This document shows positions 1-7,487 of a stretch of DNA of 25,469 bases, piece after piece. Position 1 is the stretch's first letter. Each line of letters begins with the position of its first letter. The stretch is taken from the IMG/VR virus record IMGVR_UViG_3300046010_002589, positions 1 to 25,469 of that record. One strand, 5' to 3'. The position numbers and the translations under genes were made by a program. The DNA is from a virus. The notes under the pieces were generated by a model. It ran no database searches, was not told the DNA's origin, and saw nothing but the letters and a program-made list of their open reading frames with translations.

Positions 1-388
1 GATCAACATCTTCTCCGGTTTCGGCATTAGATACAGCTTCAATTTCTAATCCCATCTTTTTAGCATGGGCAAAATCCCATTTCATCTCAGTAATGATAAA
101 CACAGGTAACACTCCAAGTTGTTGAGCAGAAACTGCTGCTTCAATCATTAGTGTAGTTTTTCCTGTATCAGATCCTCCTCTAGCTATAGTTACTTGTCCC
201 ATTGGCACTCCCGGGATAGAGAGTGCTTCGGCTACTGCATGTGAGAATGGGATCCATCTTTGTTTTTTAAACTTTGATGATTCTGATAGATTTTTAGATT
301 TTTTGAATGAATCTAAATCAAATCCTTTGTTAGAAGATGACCTGATGGCAACAGATGCTGCATCATTTATAGTGTTTCTTTTGGCCAT
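1..388 (-). CDS. uvsX: UvsX/RecA-like recombinase, N-terminal part (cut by window edge)
   Basis: The first 129 codons of a strand-exchange recombinase are present; the rest lies beyond position 1. I read this frame by hand from the minus strand; it starts at the ATG at 386-388. A Walker A loop reads GGSDTGKTT at residues 71-79 with K77 and T78. It is followed by the strand ending in a likely catalytic Glu (E101, context FIITEMKWDF), which matches the RecA pattern of an acidic residue about 25 residues after the lysine. The loop is closer to the RecA consensus than to that of T4 UvsX. In T4-type phages UvsX forms filaments on single-stranded DNA with gp32 and drives recombination-dependent replication. 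The gene begins only two bases after the gp32-like stop codon, so the two are almost certainly co-transcribed. The first 40 residues are polar and Ser/Lys-rich. Confidence 0.82.
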   Translation of the reverse strand, partial: MAKRNTINDAASVAIRSSSNKGFDLDSFKKSKNLSESSKFKKQRWIPFSHAVAEALSIPGVPMGQVTIARGGSDTGKTTLMIEAAVSAQQLGVLPVFIITEMKWDFAHAKKMGLEIEAVSNAETGEDVD

Positions 389-390
389 AA

Positions 391-1224
391 TTATTCTTTA
401 TCAAATAAATCTTCGAACTTGTCAGCTTTTGGTTGTTTTGTTTGTAGTGTGTATGGAGATGCTTTTTCTTCTTTCTTTTCCCAAGGTAAGTCTCCCATAC
501 CTGGTGTTTCATCTTCATCATCAGTAGTAGAAGCAATAGGAGTATTGTCTTCTTCTTCTTCAGGATTAGCCCACTTTTCAAAAATTTCTTTTAAGCTTTC
601 GTAAGTGTGTTTTTTATTGATAGCAAAGATATCAGGTTGTTCATCTAAGTATGAACGTAATGCTACTGCATCTTCTGTAATAGGTGTAGTTTTTACTCTT
701 GGTGTAAGAATACATTTTACTACTTTACGACCTGCTACTGTATCGTCTGTTCCTTCTACAATGAAGTCACGTCCATCTTGAATATCGGTAAAATCACCGT
801 AATCTTCATTCATAGCAATGTTCATTAATTGAGTGTAAATTTCTTTACCGAACTCCCATAAACGAACTCCTTTGTCTTCTTCACCTCTTACGATAACAGG
901 TGCAAATACTCTCATTTTAGGAGTAATTTTCTTAGCCATTTGCCAATGGTCTGGGTTGTCTGATTTACGAAGTTTTTGTGCTGCTTCTGCAATAGGATCA
1001 GCTTCACCCCAATTAGTCAATGCTAAAATTGGACCTTTAGTGTACCCATAATGGAAATAAACCTCACGGAAAGGAGTAGATTTATTAAATTTAGAAGGCA
1101 CAATACGAATTTGATGTTTTCCTACTTTAGGTTTCCAAAAAATCTTTGTGTAGTCAGTTTTTTCCTTAGATTGTCCTTTGTTGTTAAAGGACTCTAATGT
1201 TTGTTTAATTAAAGATAAATCCAT
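391..1224 (-). CDS. 32: gp32-like single-stranded DNA-binding protein
   Basis: This 277-residue protein resembles the T4 gp32 family of single-stranded DNA-binding proteins. The basic N-terminal stretch (SKEKTDYTKIFWKPKVGKHQ) leads into the core, followed by the conserved block around residues 105-135 (MRVFAPVIVRGEEDKGVRLW, then EFGKEIY). The last 55 residues are strongly acidic, with EEEED and DDEDE runs, and end FEDLFDKE. This is the acidic tail through which gp32 contacts replication partners in T4. The core has no Cys/His zinc site: only one cysteine is present, late in the core (KCILTP). T4 gp32 uses one His and three Cys, so the zinc subdomain appears lost or replaced, as I recall for several marine relatives. 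It lies between an unknown gene and uvsX in a replication block. The leader of 66 bases is A/T-rich and lacks a ribosome binding site. Confidence 0.85.
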   Translation of the reverse strand: MDLSLIKQTLESFNNKGQSKEKTDYTKIFWKPKVGKHQIRIVPSKFNKSTPFREVYFHYGYTKGPILALTNWGEADPIAEAAQKLRKSDNPDHWQMAKKITPKMRVFAPVIVRGEEDKGVRLWEFGKEIYTQLMNIAMNEDYGDFTDIQDGRDFIVEGTDDTVAGRKVVKCILTPRVKTTPITEDAVALRSYLDEQPDIFAINKKHTYESLKEIFEKWANPEEEEDNTPIASTTDDEDETPGMGDLPWEKKEEKASPYTLQTKQPKADKFEDLFDKE

Positions 1225-1258
1225 AACGTTTTAAAATTTGTTTATAACTTGTTTTGTG

Positions 1259-1265
1259 TAAATAT
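1259..1265 (-). promoter_or_regulatory. Promoter-like motif ATATTTA before gp32-like gene
   Basis: Coding-strand context TTTATATTTACAC, 34 bases before the ATG at 1224. It is one of seven copies of ATATTTA in the intergenic gaps of this window. The role is inferred from position only. Confidence 0.35.
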
Positions 1266-1289
1266 AAAAAAGAAAGTTGGGGAATCCAA
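1264..1289 (-). terminator. Weak candidate terminator after the 153-residue gene
   Basis: A short hairpin (TTGG/CCAA, loop of five) starts two bases after the stop codon. On the coding strand it is followed by CTTTCTTTTTT. The stem is only four pairs, so this is a weak call, supported mainly by the T-rich tail and by its position just before a promoter-like motif. Confidence 0.3.
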
Positions 1290-1290
1290 A

Positions 1291-1752
1291 TTATAGTTTG
1301 ACTATATTATGAATTTTTGTATGTACTTTTCTTAATCCCCCTTCTTGTGTAAGTAAGATAACATTCTGATGGTCTAACCAATTTACTTTATAATTAGTAT
1401 CTAATACACCTCCGTTCAATTCTTTAATTAAAGCGTTAAGAGCATTGATTGTGTATAAAGTATTTGATTCTTTTTTACGATGTAATAAAATCGTACTAGG
1501 CAATGCGTTTTTAGAGCTAGTATTAATTACATCTATATTATAGGTTAATATAAATTCATCAGTATCCGGAGATTCTAATACAAATATTTTGTTATATAGA
1601 ATTGAGTACTTATGTGTAAGCGTGTGTAAAGTTTCGTCTAGTTTATCTTGTGCAACAAATGTGCAAAAAAGTTTATTTCCTACCATGTCATTTATAATGA
1701 TGTCATTAAATTCATAACTGGTGATAAATATCGGGTTGTCTGTCATAACCAT
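1291..1752 (-). CDS. Conserved unknown protein of the phage replication block
   Basis: A 153-residue protein I cannot assign to a function. It has no signal peptide, membrane segment or recognisable catalytic motif. The central and C-terminal parts (STILLHRKKESNTLYTINAL, then LIKELNGGVLD, then NVILLTQEGGLRKVHTKIH) look well ordered, with alternating strands and helices. The pattern resembles small proteins I recall beside gp32 or polymerase genes in marine T4-type phages. It starts eight bases after the polymerase stop codon and is followed by the gp32-like gene, so a replication role is likely from context alone. The start could also be the second ATG, two codons in (MVM), as neither has a ribosome binding site. 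Confidence 0.7.
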   Translation of the reverse strand: MVMTDNPIFITSYEFNDIIINDMVGNKLFCTFVAQDKLDETLHTLTHKYSILYNKIFVLESPDTDEFILTYNIDVINTSSKNALPSTILLHRKKESNTLYTINALNALIKELNGGVLDTNYKVNWLDHQNVILLTQEGGLRKVHTKIHNIVKL

Positions 1753-1760
1753 TGGGTATC

Positions 1761-3038
1761 TTATGTTAATTCGTTATAGTTGTTTCCTATTTTTACTTTA
1801 GTTGGGTACTTAAATTTAGATATTATTTCTTTAATTTGTGGTATTTCGTCTTTAACGGCGTCTATTAATATAGAATCGTACGTGTATAACACAATTCTTG
1901 ATTTCAATACTCTAAAATCATTAAATAAATTAAATAATTGTTCAACATTTTGTGATGTTTCGAAATTTTGTATAAGATAATTTAATATTTTTTGAGGATT
2001 AGGATTTTCAATGTCTTTTAAACGAAATATTTTTCCTGATGGCGCCGTAATTGAACCCCCGTATTGTATTTCATCCCAAAGATTATCTGTAAACATGTGT
2101 ACATTCTTAAAGAATGGTCTTTGTTGTAATTCATATCTTATACCACCATATAAATTTTGGAATGTTGTTTCTTTAACTTTTGGTATGTCTTCAGTTTGTA
2201 ATATTTCTGCTATTTGAGCATAAACATTTGTTTCTTTATCGAATTCATATCCTGTTAAAGTCCCTAACAATCGTGGATGGTAACCATTAAAATCAAACTC
2301 TAAATATACATCATTATTAGGAATATAACAAGTTCTTTCACCATTTTCTTTATTTAAAGCAGCATAATTTATGTTGTTAAATGAATTAGAAGGACGACCT
2401 GTTAATGTATATAAATTGTATTGAGTATAAGCTCTTCCTTTACTAATTGAAAATTGAGGTGTGTTATGATCTTTATGATATTTAATAAAGCATTCTTTAT
2501 CTAACCTTATGCCTTCTTTTTCTATTTTAAAGAACACAGTAGTTAATTTATGTAAATACTCAGTATTTTTAATCATATAATTCTGTAGTAATTCGTATAA
2601 ATTCTCACAATATTCATAATGTTTAGATATAGGAATTAAAGTATTTATATTTTTTAATTCTCCGTATCGTGTATATAAATCTGAATTTATGTTAGGGATA
2701 CAAGATGATAAGTCTGGTTTGGTTCCATGTTTATCTATGTAATTGAATGTTATATCATTTATTTTTCCTCCTAAAAAATATTTGGTGTGTTTAGCATCTA
2801 TGGCATATAATTCTTTTTCCGATAAGAATTTTTTAAGAGATTGCCATTTTAAACCTAATGACTCTGTATGATTTATACAAAATATATATCCTTTATCATC
2901 AAATGGTTTAACATATATTAATGATACTTCAGATATAGCAGGATGATAATTGTCATTGTTCGTTATAATATGAACAAAACATTTATCAAAAGACGGTAAG
3001 TGAGGTAATTGATCTTCTTTTTCAATTATATAAAACAT
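1761..3038 (-). CDS. Compact, divergent family A DNA polymerase
   Basis: A 425-residue protein with the polymerase motifs of family A (Pol I type). The template/primer-binding TGRPSN is at 213-218. Motif A is EFDFNGYHPRLL with catalytic D249 and R256. Motif B (O helix) is K289-x3-F293-x3-Y297-G298. Motif C is YTYDSILID with catalytic D388. Both metal-binding aspartates are therefore kept. Three usual residues differ: the motif A glutamate that acts as steric gate is H254, and the HDE of motif C is Y387-D388-S389. Residues 20-155 sit where a 3'-5' exonuclease domain belongs and show its outline (YAIDAKHTKYFLGG like exo II, HYEYCENLYELL like exo III), but the acidic catalytic residues are not visible. 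It is far shorter than E. coli Klenow (about 600) or T7 polymerase (about 700). It sits with gp32-like and uvsX-like genes, where T4 itself uses a family B enzyme. I am confident of the family but not of its activity. Confidence 0.82.
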   Translation of the reverse strand: MFYIIEKEDQLPHLPSFDKCFVHIITNNDNYHPAISEVSLIYVKPFDDKGYIFCINHTESLGLKWQSLKKFLSEKELYAIDAKHTKYFLGGKINDITFNYIDKHGTKPDLSSCIPNINSDLYTRYGELKNINTLIPISKHYEYCENLYELLQNYMIKNTEYLHKLTTVFFKIEKEGIRLDKECFIKYHKDHNTPQFSISKGRAYTQYNLYTLTGRPSNSFNNINYAALNKENGERTCYIPNNDVYLEFDFNGYHPRLLGTLTGYEFDKETNVYAQIAEILQTEDIPKVKETTFQNLYGGIRYELQQRPFFKNVHMFTDNLWDEIQYGGSITAPSGKIFRLKDIENPNPQKILNYLIQNFETSQNVEQLFNLFNDFRVLKSRIVLYTYDSILIDAVKDEIPQIKEIISKFKYPTKVKIGNNYNELT

Positions 3039-3059
3039 AACCTTATTTATTTTGTTCGC

Positions 3060-3066
3060 TAAATAT
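3060..3066 (-). promoter_or_regulatory. Promoter-like motif ATATTTA before the DNA polymerase gene
   Basis: Coding-strand context CGTATATTTAGCG, 21 bases before the polymerase ATG. It lies in the loop of an imperfect AT-rich inverted repeat (3049-3077) directly after the preceding stop codon. If real, it would allow the replication genes to be expressed apart from the tail genes upstream. Confidence 0.35.
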
Positions 3067-3078
3067 ACGAATAAAATT

Positions 3079-3576
3079 TTAGGTACCCAAGAAAGCTGCC
3101 AATCCAGGCATTTGTTTATTTACCTCTTCTAAAGTTTGAGTATTTTTATTATATGATATTACTTGATAATTATTACTTAATTTACCTGCTAATTGATCAT
3201 ATGCTTTTTTATCAATTTCTTTAATTAAATTATTAGATGAAGTTAAATCTTTATAAAAGTAACGAACTGGGGAAGCAGTTGAAGGTGAATTTTTATTACC
3301 AGAAAGTATAACCCCTGCAGCAGAAATAGCTGCTAGAGTTGGAATGGAACCAGCTGATGCTACAGCGCTAGGGTTTATGGGTAGAGTATATCGTTCTAAA
3401 AGTTGTGAACTTTCTATATATTCTTTCCCACTATAGTACTTAGAACCATTTATTACTGAGTATGATCCAATGTATGGTTTTTTAGTATTAGGAAAACGTA
3501 ACAAGATATTTTTCCCAAAACCGGTTCCATTAGTATATTGATTTTCTACTATTTTGCTTTTTGGTATTGGTCTCAT
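3079..3576 (-). CDS. Small phage protein, probably virion-associated
   Basis: A 165-residue protein without an assigned function. The N-terminal third has a pattern (PIPKSKI, YTNG, then KKPYIGSYSVINGSKYYSGK) that I recall from small proteins encoded beside baseplate genes in T4-type marine phages. It looks like a small beta module with a Tyr/Gly-rich core. A weakly hydrophobic Ala/Ile-rich stretch at about 70-92 (SAVASAGSIPTLAAISAAGV) could be a membrane-active or packing helix. It starts three bases after the stop of the large hub protein and is the last gene of the tail block before the replication genes, so a structural or tail-assembly role is the best guess. Confidence 0.65.
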   Translation of the reverse strand: MRPIPKSKIVENQYTNGTGFGKNILLRFPNTKKPYIGSYSVINGSKYYSGKEYIESSQLLERYTLPINPSAVASAGSIPTLAAISAAGVILSGNKNSPSTASPVRYFYKDLTSSNNLIKEIDKKAYDQLAGKLSNNYQVISYNKNTQTLEEVNKQMPGLAAFLGT

Positions 3577-3579
3577 ATT

Positions 3580-6500
3580 TTATGATTGTATAAATGCTCT
3601 AACAGCGTCTAAATTTATTACTTTTTTTCCATTTACAAATACATTACTATATTTAGCTATACCTGGGTTTTGTTCTGCTAATTTATGTTGGAAACTTATA
3701 GAATTATCACTTCCTACTATATAAGTACTAGGTTTTCCTATAGCAGCAGGATAGAATGTTGCTACATAAAGATCAGTAAGTGTTCTAGGTTTGTCAGATC
3801 TAAATCCTAATGATTTGTAATAAGATTCAACAACATCTAGTTGTTGATCTCTTGTCATTTGACTTAAGTTAGATAAAGTATATTGTTTACCACTAATAGT
3901 TTTAATAGATCCTCTAGCTACATCAGGACAGAATTGAATTAAACCTACACATCCTATTGAATTAGTAGTAGAAGGATCTAAAGTTCCTGCTGTTTCTTTA
4001 TACATTACTGTTAACAAATCAGATTCACTAACTCCTATGTTTTGTGCTACTGATTTTAATTTATTTGCAAAATTTGGTTCGTTTTTAACAGCTTCAAGAT
4101 AAGCTTCAGTTTGGTTTGAATAAATAGCACCAATTCCTCTCCCTCCTACTCTAATTATAGTAGCATCTCCGGGGTATTGATCATTATTCCATTGTTTCCA
4201 AACTTCACTTCCTGTAGATTGTTCAAATATTATTGGGTAAGCACTTATTTGTGTAGTCCAATCATTATCAGATATAGTATGTCCTAATCTTGTAACAATA
4301 TATGCTAATTTTCTACCAGATACACCTCTATATCCTTTAGGTACAATATCTTCATTAATTTTAAATAAATTTCCTATAATTATACCTCCGATACCATCTA
4401 AGGTAACTTGTAATTCTGTTGGTATAATTGTTTTAAATCTATTACTTCCTACATTTTCTTTATCTAAATGTGATAAAAAATCTCTAAAAGAAAAATTTAA
4501 ACCACCGTACACTAAATTAAGATCATCTTCAGAAGATCCATCTGAGATGGTTTTAAAGTATTTCCACATTTGAGTTAAAAATGGTAGTATATAAGTTGTT
4601 GCTTCATTTGGTTTATCTAATAAATCATTTTTACTAGTTAATTTTTTAGGAATTAATCTGTCAGAAATACCTTGATTCCAAGCAACTAATGTAGCATTAT
4701 CATATCCTAACGTACCAATACCAGCAGGATCTTGAGCACTAATAGCTATAATTGATCCCATTTCTGGAAATATTTTGGATTGAAAATTGTATTGTCTTAC
4801 ACATGAGCTTAGGTTGTGCATTTGTAATGTAAATAATTCATCTTTTACATTTAAAGGATCTTGAGTAGAATTAATATCTATTATTCTTCCTATAGAATTT
4901 CTATCATCTACTTGAAGATCAAATGTATTTAAGTTACCAATACTATTTTGAACATCTCTTAATATTTCTTGTAAATAATCTCTAAGAGAAATAACATTCT
5001 TAGTTTGATTATCATTAGCTGCTAAATTTCTAGATATGGCTTTATCATAAAGATATTCTAAATTAATATATATATTTCCTGTAATTCCAAGTTGTTTTTC
5101 ATTAATTCCTTTTACATCTACTAAAAATTGTTTAGAGGCTTCACTTTTTCCAGCTTGTTCTGCTTGTTCTGCTATTTGTTGAGCTACTTCTGGTAAAAGT
5201 CTATTTACTAATTCTTGTAATTGATCTGATAGAGGAACGGCTTTTATTATTTGAGTTAAATTCTTTTGTGCGTCTTCTCTAGTCCATTTTGTTCCTGTGT
5301 TGTCAATAAATACAGTGTTATTAATAAAAGTATCTTCTGTAAAAATTAATTCTATATTTTCTCTTTGTCTTACAAAACCATCTTTATTATATGTTCCTTG
5401 AGGTGTATTATAAGCATAATCAAATAAACTTCCTACTTTAAACGCATCAGAATATTGTTCTAAATCTACTTGAGCGGTACCAGTAATTACTGAGTTTGTA
5501 AAAGATTGTCCTCCTTCAAAAACATAACGTAATAACTCGTCTCCATTTGCATTTTTTTCTAATTTTACATTAGTTATAGCTTTAATAAAATCATCAGCTA
5601 ATGTCCTAAAATCTTCTGTTAAATTACCATTATATCTATAAGTTATAGTATCTTTTGTAAGAGAGGTAATAAGACTAAAAGCAACTCCGGGGTTAGTTAA
5701 AGTTAATGTATTTGCGGCCGCTGTTGCCTCTAGTAAAGAAGTTCCTGGTTTTACTGTTTTTCTGATTTTTTTTACAAATCTATTGTAAACATTATTTTCA
5801 TAATCTCCTGTATTAAATTCTCGTCCTAATCGTTTAGCTTCTAAAGCTACTTTTATATCAGGAGATACATTTACATTAGATACAGGTTGTTCATTTGTTG
5901 GAGTTTGTATTTCTAAACTTTCCCAATTAGGGTTTTCAACATAACATACTCCTAAATTTGTAGATAATGATAAAGGACTAGCAATACATTTAAGAGGAAC
6001 ATTAGTTAAAGTACCATTAGGAGCTTGCTCGTTAGTAGTAATTTGAACTAAAGGATTATCTTCTTTAGAGCCATCTTTTAATAGAACATGTTTATTTATT
6101 AAATCACAAAAACTTTGTAATGTTATATAATGCTCATAACTTGTTTCTCCTGTACTTAAATTTTTAGCTAGACCTCCTCTATTATTCTTTTTAGCACTAC
6201 CTACTTTTTTTCGAAAAACATCATAAGATATATCATTATCAGGTACTTTAAAGTTAGCACCTATAACTCCTGTATTGCTTCCTGGTTTTACATACTGGTA
6301 GATTTCACGGATCAATCCAGGGATTATACCTTGTTTATAAGATTCTGGTATTAGTGGTGAGCTTGTTAGTCCTAGTAATCCTTTACCGCCTCTATCAAAT
6401 GCTTTAGTATTAATAGGAACCCAGTTACATTTTAATGATTCTAATACTTCTCCTAAAGATATAATAGATGTAGTACAATCATATCCACCATCATCACGAG

Positions 6501-7155
6501 CTGACCAGCTATAATTTTTTACATATCCTAATAAAGCACTGTAGCTTCCTTTACTTTTTTCTATTAGGGCATGTATATCTTTAAAAGCATCATTTAATAC
6601 TAAAGGTATTTTTGTAGGAGTTAATATATTATATCGAGGTAATACACCATTTGCTTTAGCATAATCCCATCCCATTTCAAACAATACAGTATATCCTGGG
6701 CGCATATAAAGTAGTTCTAGTTCCTCTAATTGTTTAATATCCCAACAAACAAATGATACTGTTGCTTCTTGAAGGGAACCGTAAGCACCTTTAGATTGAA
6801 TAGAAACATTAGTAATACCAGGCATAGGTTTTATACCTAATCTATTTGTAGCACCTCCAGCAGTTTTATTACTATATGTATTAGAAGCACCGCCTAATCC
6901 CGATTTTAACGCGAAAATATCGGTTACTTTATCGCCTTTAGTAGCCGTGGCGACGTTTAAGATACCGCCTTGTAAAACGTAATTTTTCGCTAAATTATTA
7001 CTACCATTAACATTAACTCCAGACGTCATCCTTACCCAAGCTGATCTTGAGTTTAATTGATGGATAAAGTTAGGGTTACGAGTAAGCATACCCGCTTGTC
7101 TTCGATTTAGTTCTTCTTTAACAAAAGGCTCAAACGTTTCTCTAAATATAGACAT
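3580..7155 (-). CDS. Baseplate hub protein with C-terminal lysozyme-like (SLT) domain
   Basis: A 1191-residue protein. The N-terminal part (to about residue 240) resembles phage hub proteins of the gp27/gpD type, with an aromatic stretch ending in YSWSARDDGGYDCTTSI (about 216-231). The middle part contains another hub-like block near residues 925-970 (FKINEDIVPKGYRG, then LAYIVTRLGHTISDNDWTTQ). The last 180 residues form a transglycosylase/lysozyme-like domain: IGVSESDLLTVMYKETAG with the probable catalytic E1054, then SIGCVGLIQF, matching the Glu and GL(M/I)Q motifs of soluble lytic transglycosylases. In T4 the hub is gp27 plus gp5, where gp5 carries the lysozyme; here hub and wall-cutting activity appear to be one chain. 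It would sit at the tail tip and open the peptidoglycan during infection. It follows the LysM protein by six bases. Hub assignment is probable and the lysozyme fold is strong. Confidence 0.8.
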   Translation of the reverse strand: MSIFRETFEPFVKEELNRRQAGMLTRNPNFIHQLNSRSAWVRMTSGVNVNGSNNLAKNYVLQGGILNVATATKGDKVTDIFALKSGLGGASNTYSNKTAGGATNRLGIKPMPGITNVSIQSKGAYGSLQEATVSFVCWDIKQLEELELLYMRPGYTVLFEMGWDYAKANGVLPRYNILTPTKIPLVLNDAFKDIHALIEKSKGSYSALLGYVKNYSWSARDDGGYDCTTSIISLGEVLESLKCNWVPINTKAFDRGGKGLLGLTSSPLIPESYKQGIIPGLIREIYQYVKPGSNTGVIGANFKVPDNDISYDVFRKKVGSAKKNNRGGLAKNLSTGETSYEHYITLQSFCDLINKHVLLKDGSKEDNPLVQITTNEQAPNGTLTNVPLKCIASPLSLSTNLGVCYVENPNWESLEIQTPTNEQPVSNVNVSPDIKVALEAKRLGREFNTGDYENNVYNRFVKKIRKTVKPGTSLLEATAAANTLTLTNPGVAFSLITSLTKDTITYRYNGNLTEDFRTLADDFIKAITNVKLEKNANGDELLRYVFEGGQSFTNSVITGTAQVDLEQYSDAFKVGSLFDYAYNTPQGTYNKDGFVRQRENIELIFTEDTFINNTVFIDNTGTKWTREDAQKNLTQIIKAVPLSDQLQELVNRLLPEVAQQIAEQAEQAGKSEASKQFLVDVKGINEKQLGITGNIYINLEYLYDKAISRNLAANDNQTKNVISLRDYLQEILRDVQNSIGNLNTFDLQVDDRNSIGRIIDINSTQDPLNVKDELFTLQMHNLSSCVRQYNFQSKIFPEMGSIIAISAQDPAGIGTLGYDNATLVAWNQGISDRLIPKKLTSKNDLLDKPNEATTYILPFLTQMWKYFKTISDGSSEDDLNLVYGGLNFSFRDFLSHLDKENVGSNRFKTIIPTELQVTLDGIGGIIIGNLFKINEDIVPKGYRGVSGRKLAYIVTRLGHTISDNDWTTQISAYPIIFEQSTGSEVWKQWNNDQYPGDATIIRVGGRGIGAIYSNQTEAYLEAVKNEPNFANKLKSVAQNIGVSESDLLTVMYKETAGTLDPSTTNSIGCVGLIQFCPDVARGSIKTISGKQYTLSNLSQMTRDQQLDVVESYYKSLGFRSDKPRTLTDLYVATFYPAAIGKPSTYIVGSDNSISFQHKLAEQNPGIAKYSNVFVNGKKVINLDAVRAFIQS

Positions 7156-7161
7156 AACTTA

Positions 7162-7473
7162 TTAATTTGTGTTATTAAAACTACTTAATACTTCATTTAT
7201 ATCAATAGGAATTCTAAGTTGTGTACCAGGTTCAGGAAACATAGAACCAAATGTAACTCCATTATTTACTCCCGATATAACCCACCATAACGAAGCATCA
7301 TTATAATATGAAAAAGCAAGTAAATCTAATCTATCTCCTACTGTAGTAATAACATATATATCACTTTCTGAGGGTGGTATAGGTGGAAATTTTTTTGCTT
7401 TGTAATACTGTTTCCCAGCACCAAATGGTGAATTAATATTTGTAGTTAATATGTCTGAATTATCGTATATCAT
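7162..7473 (-). CDS. LysM-domain baseplate protein (gp53-like)
   Basis: A 103-residue protein with one LysM-like domain at about residues 38-92 (DIYVITTVGDRLDLLAFSYY, then SLWWVISGVNN and PGTQLRIP). The VxxGDrLdlLA...y....WW.i...N pattern is typical of tail LysM proteins such as P2 gpX and the wedge protein gp53 of T4-type phages. In T4, gp53 links the wedges around the hub. Here the gene lies between two large baseplate genes with gaps of 6 and 14 bases, which fits the same role. The N-terminal 35 residues are a short extension of unknown function. Confidence 0.75.
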   Translation of the reverse strand: MIYDNSDILTTNINSPFGAGKQYYKAKKFPPIPPSESDIYVITTVGDRLDLLAFSYYNDASLWWVISGVNNGVTFGSMFPEPGTQLRIPIDINEVLSSFNNTN

Positions 7474-7487
7474 AATTTATGAATATA

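Noticed and set aside
303-604. Short open frames on both strands overlapping the gp32-like C-terminus (plus strand 303-527 and 419-604; minus strand 363-581).
   Set aside because: They are other-frame readings of the gp32-like acidic tail and the uvsX start, with low-complexity Ser, Leu or Lys runs.
3049-3077. Imperfect inverted repeat after the stop codon at 3079, considered as a terminator.
   Set aside because: The stem is AT-rich with a mismatch, and on the minus strand it is not followed by a T run.
5714-5721. A GCGGCCGC string in otherwise AT-rich DNA, considered as a cloning scar.
   Set aside because: It reads through in frame as alanines within the hub protein and nothing around it resembles vector sequence.
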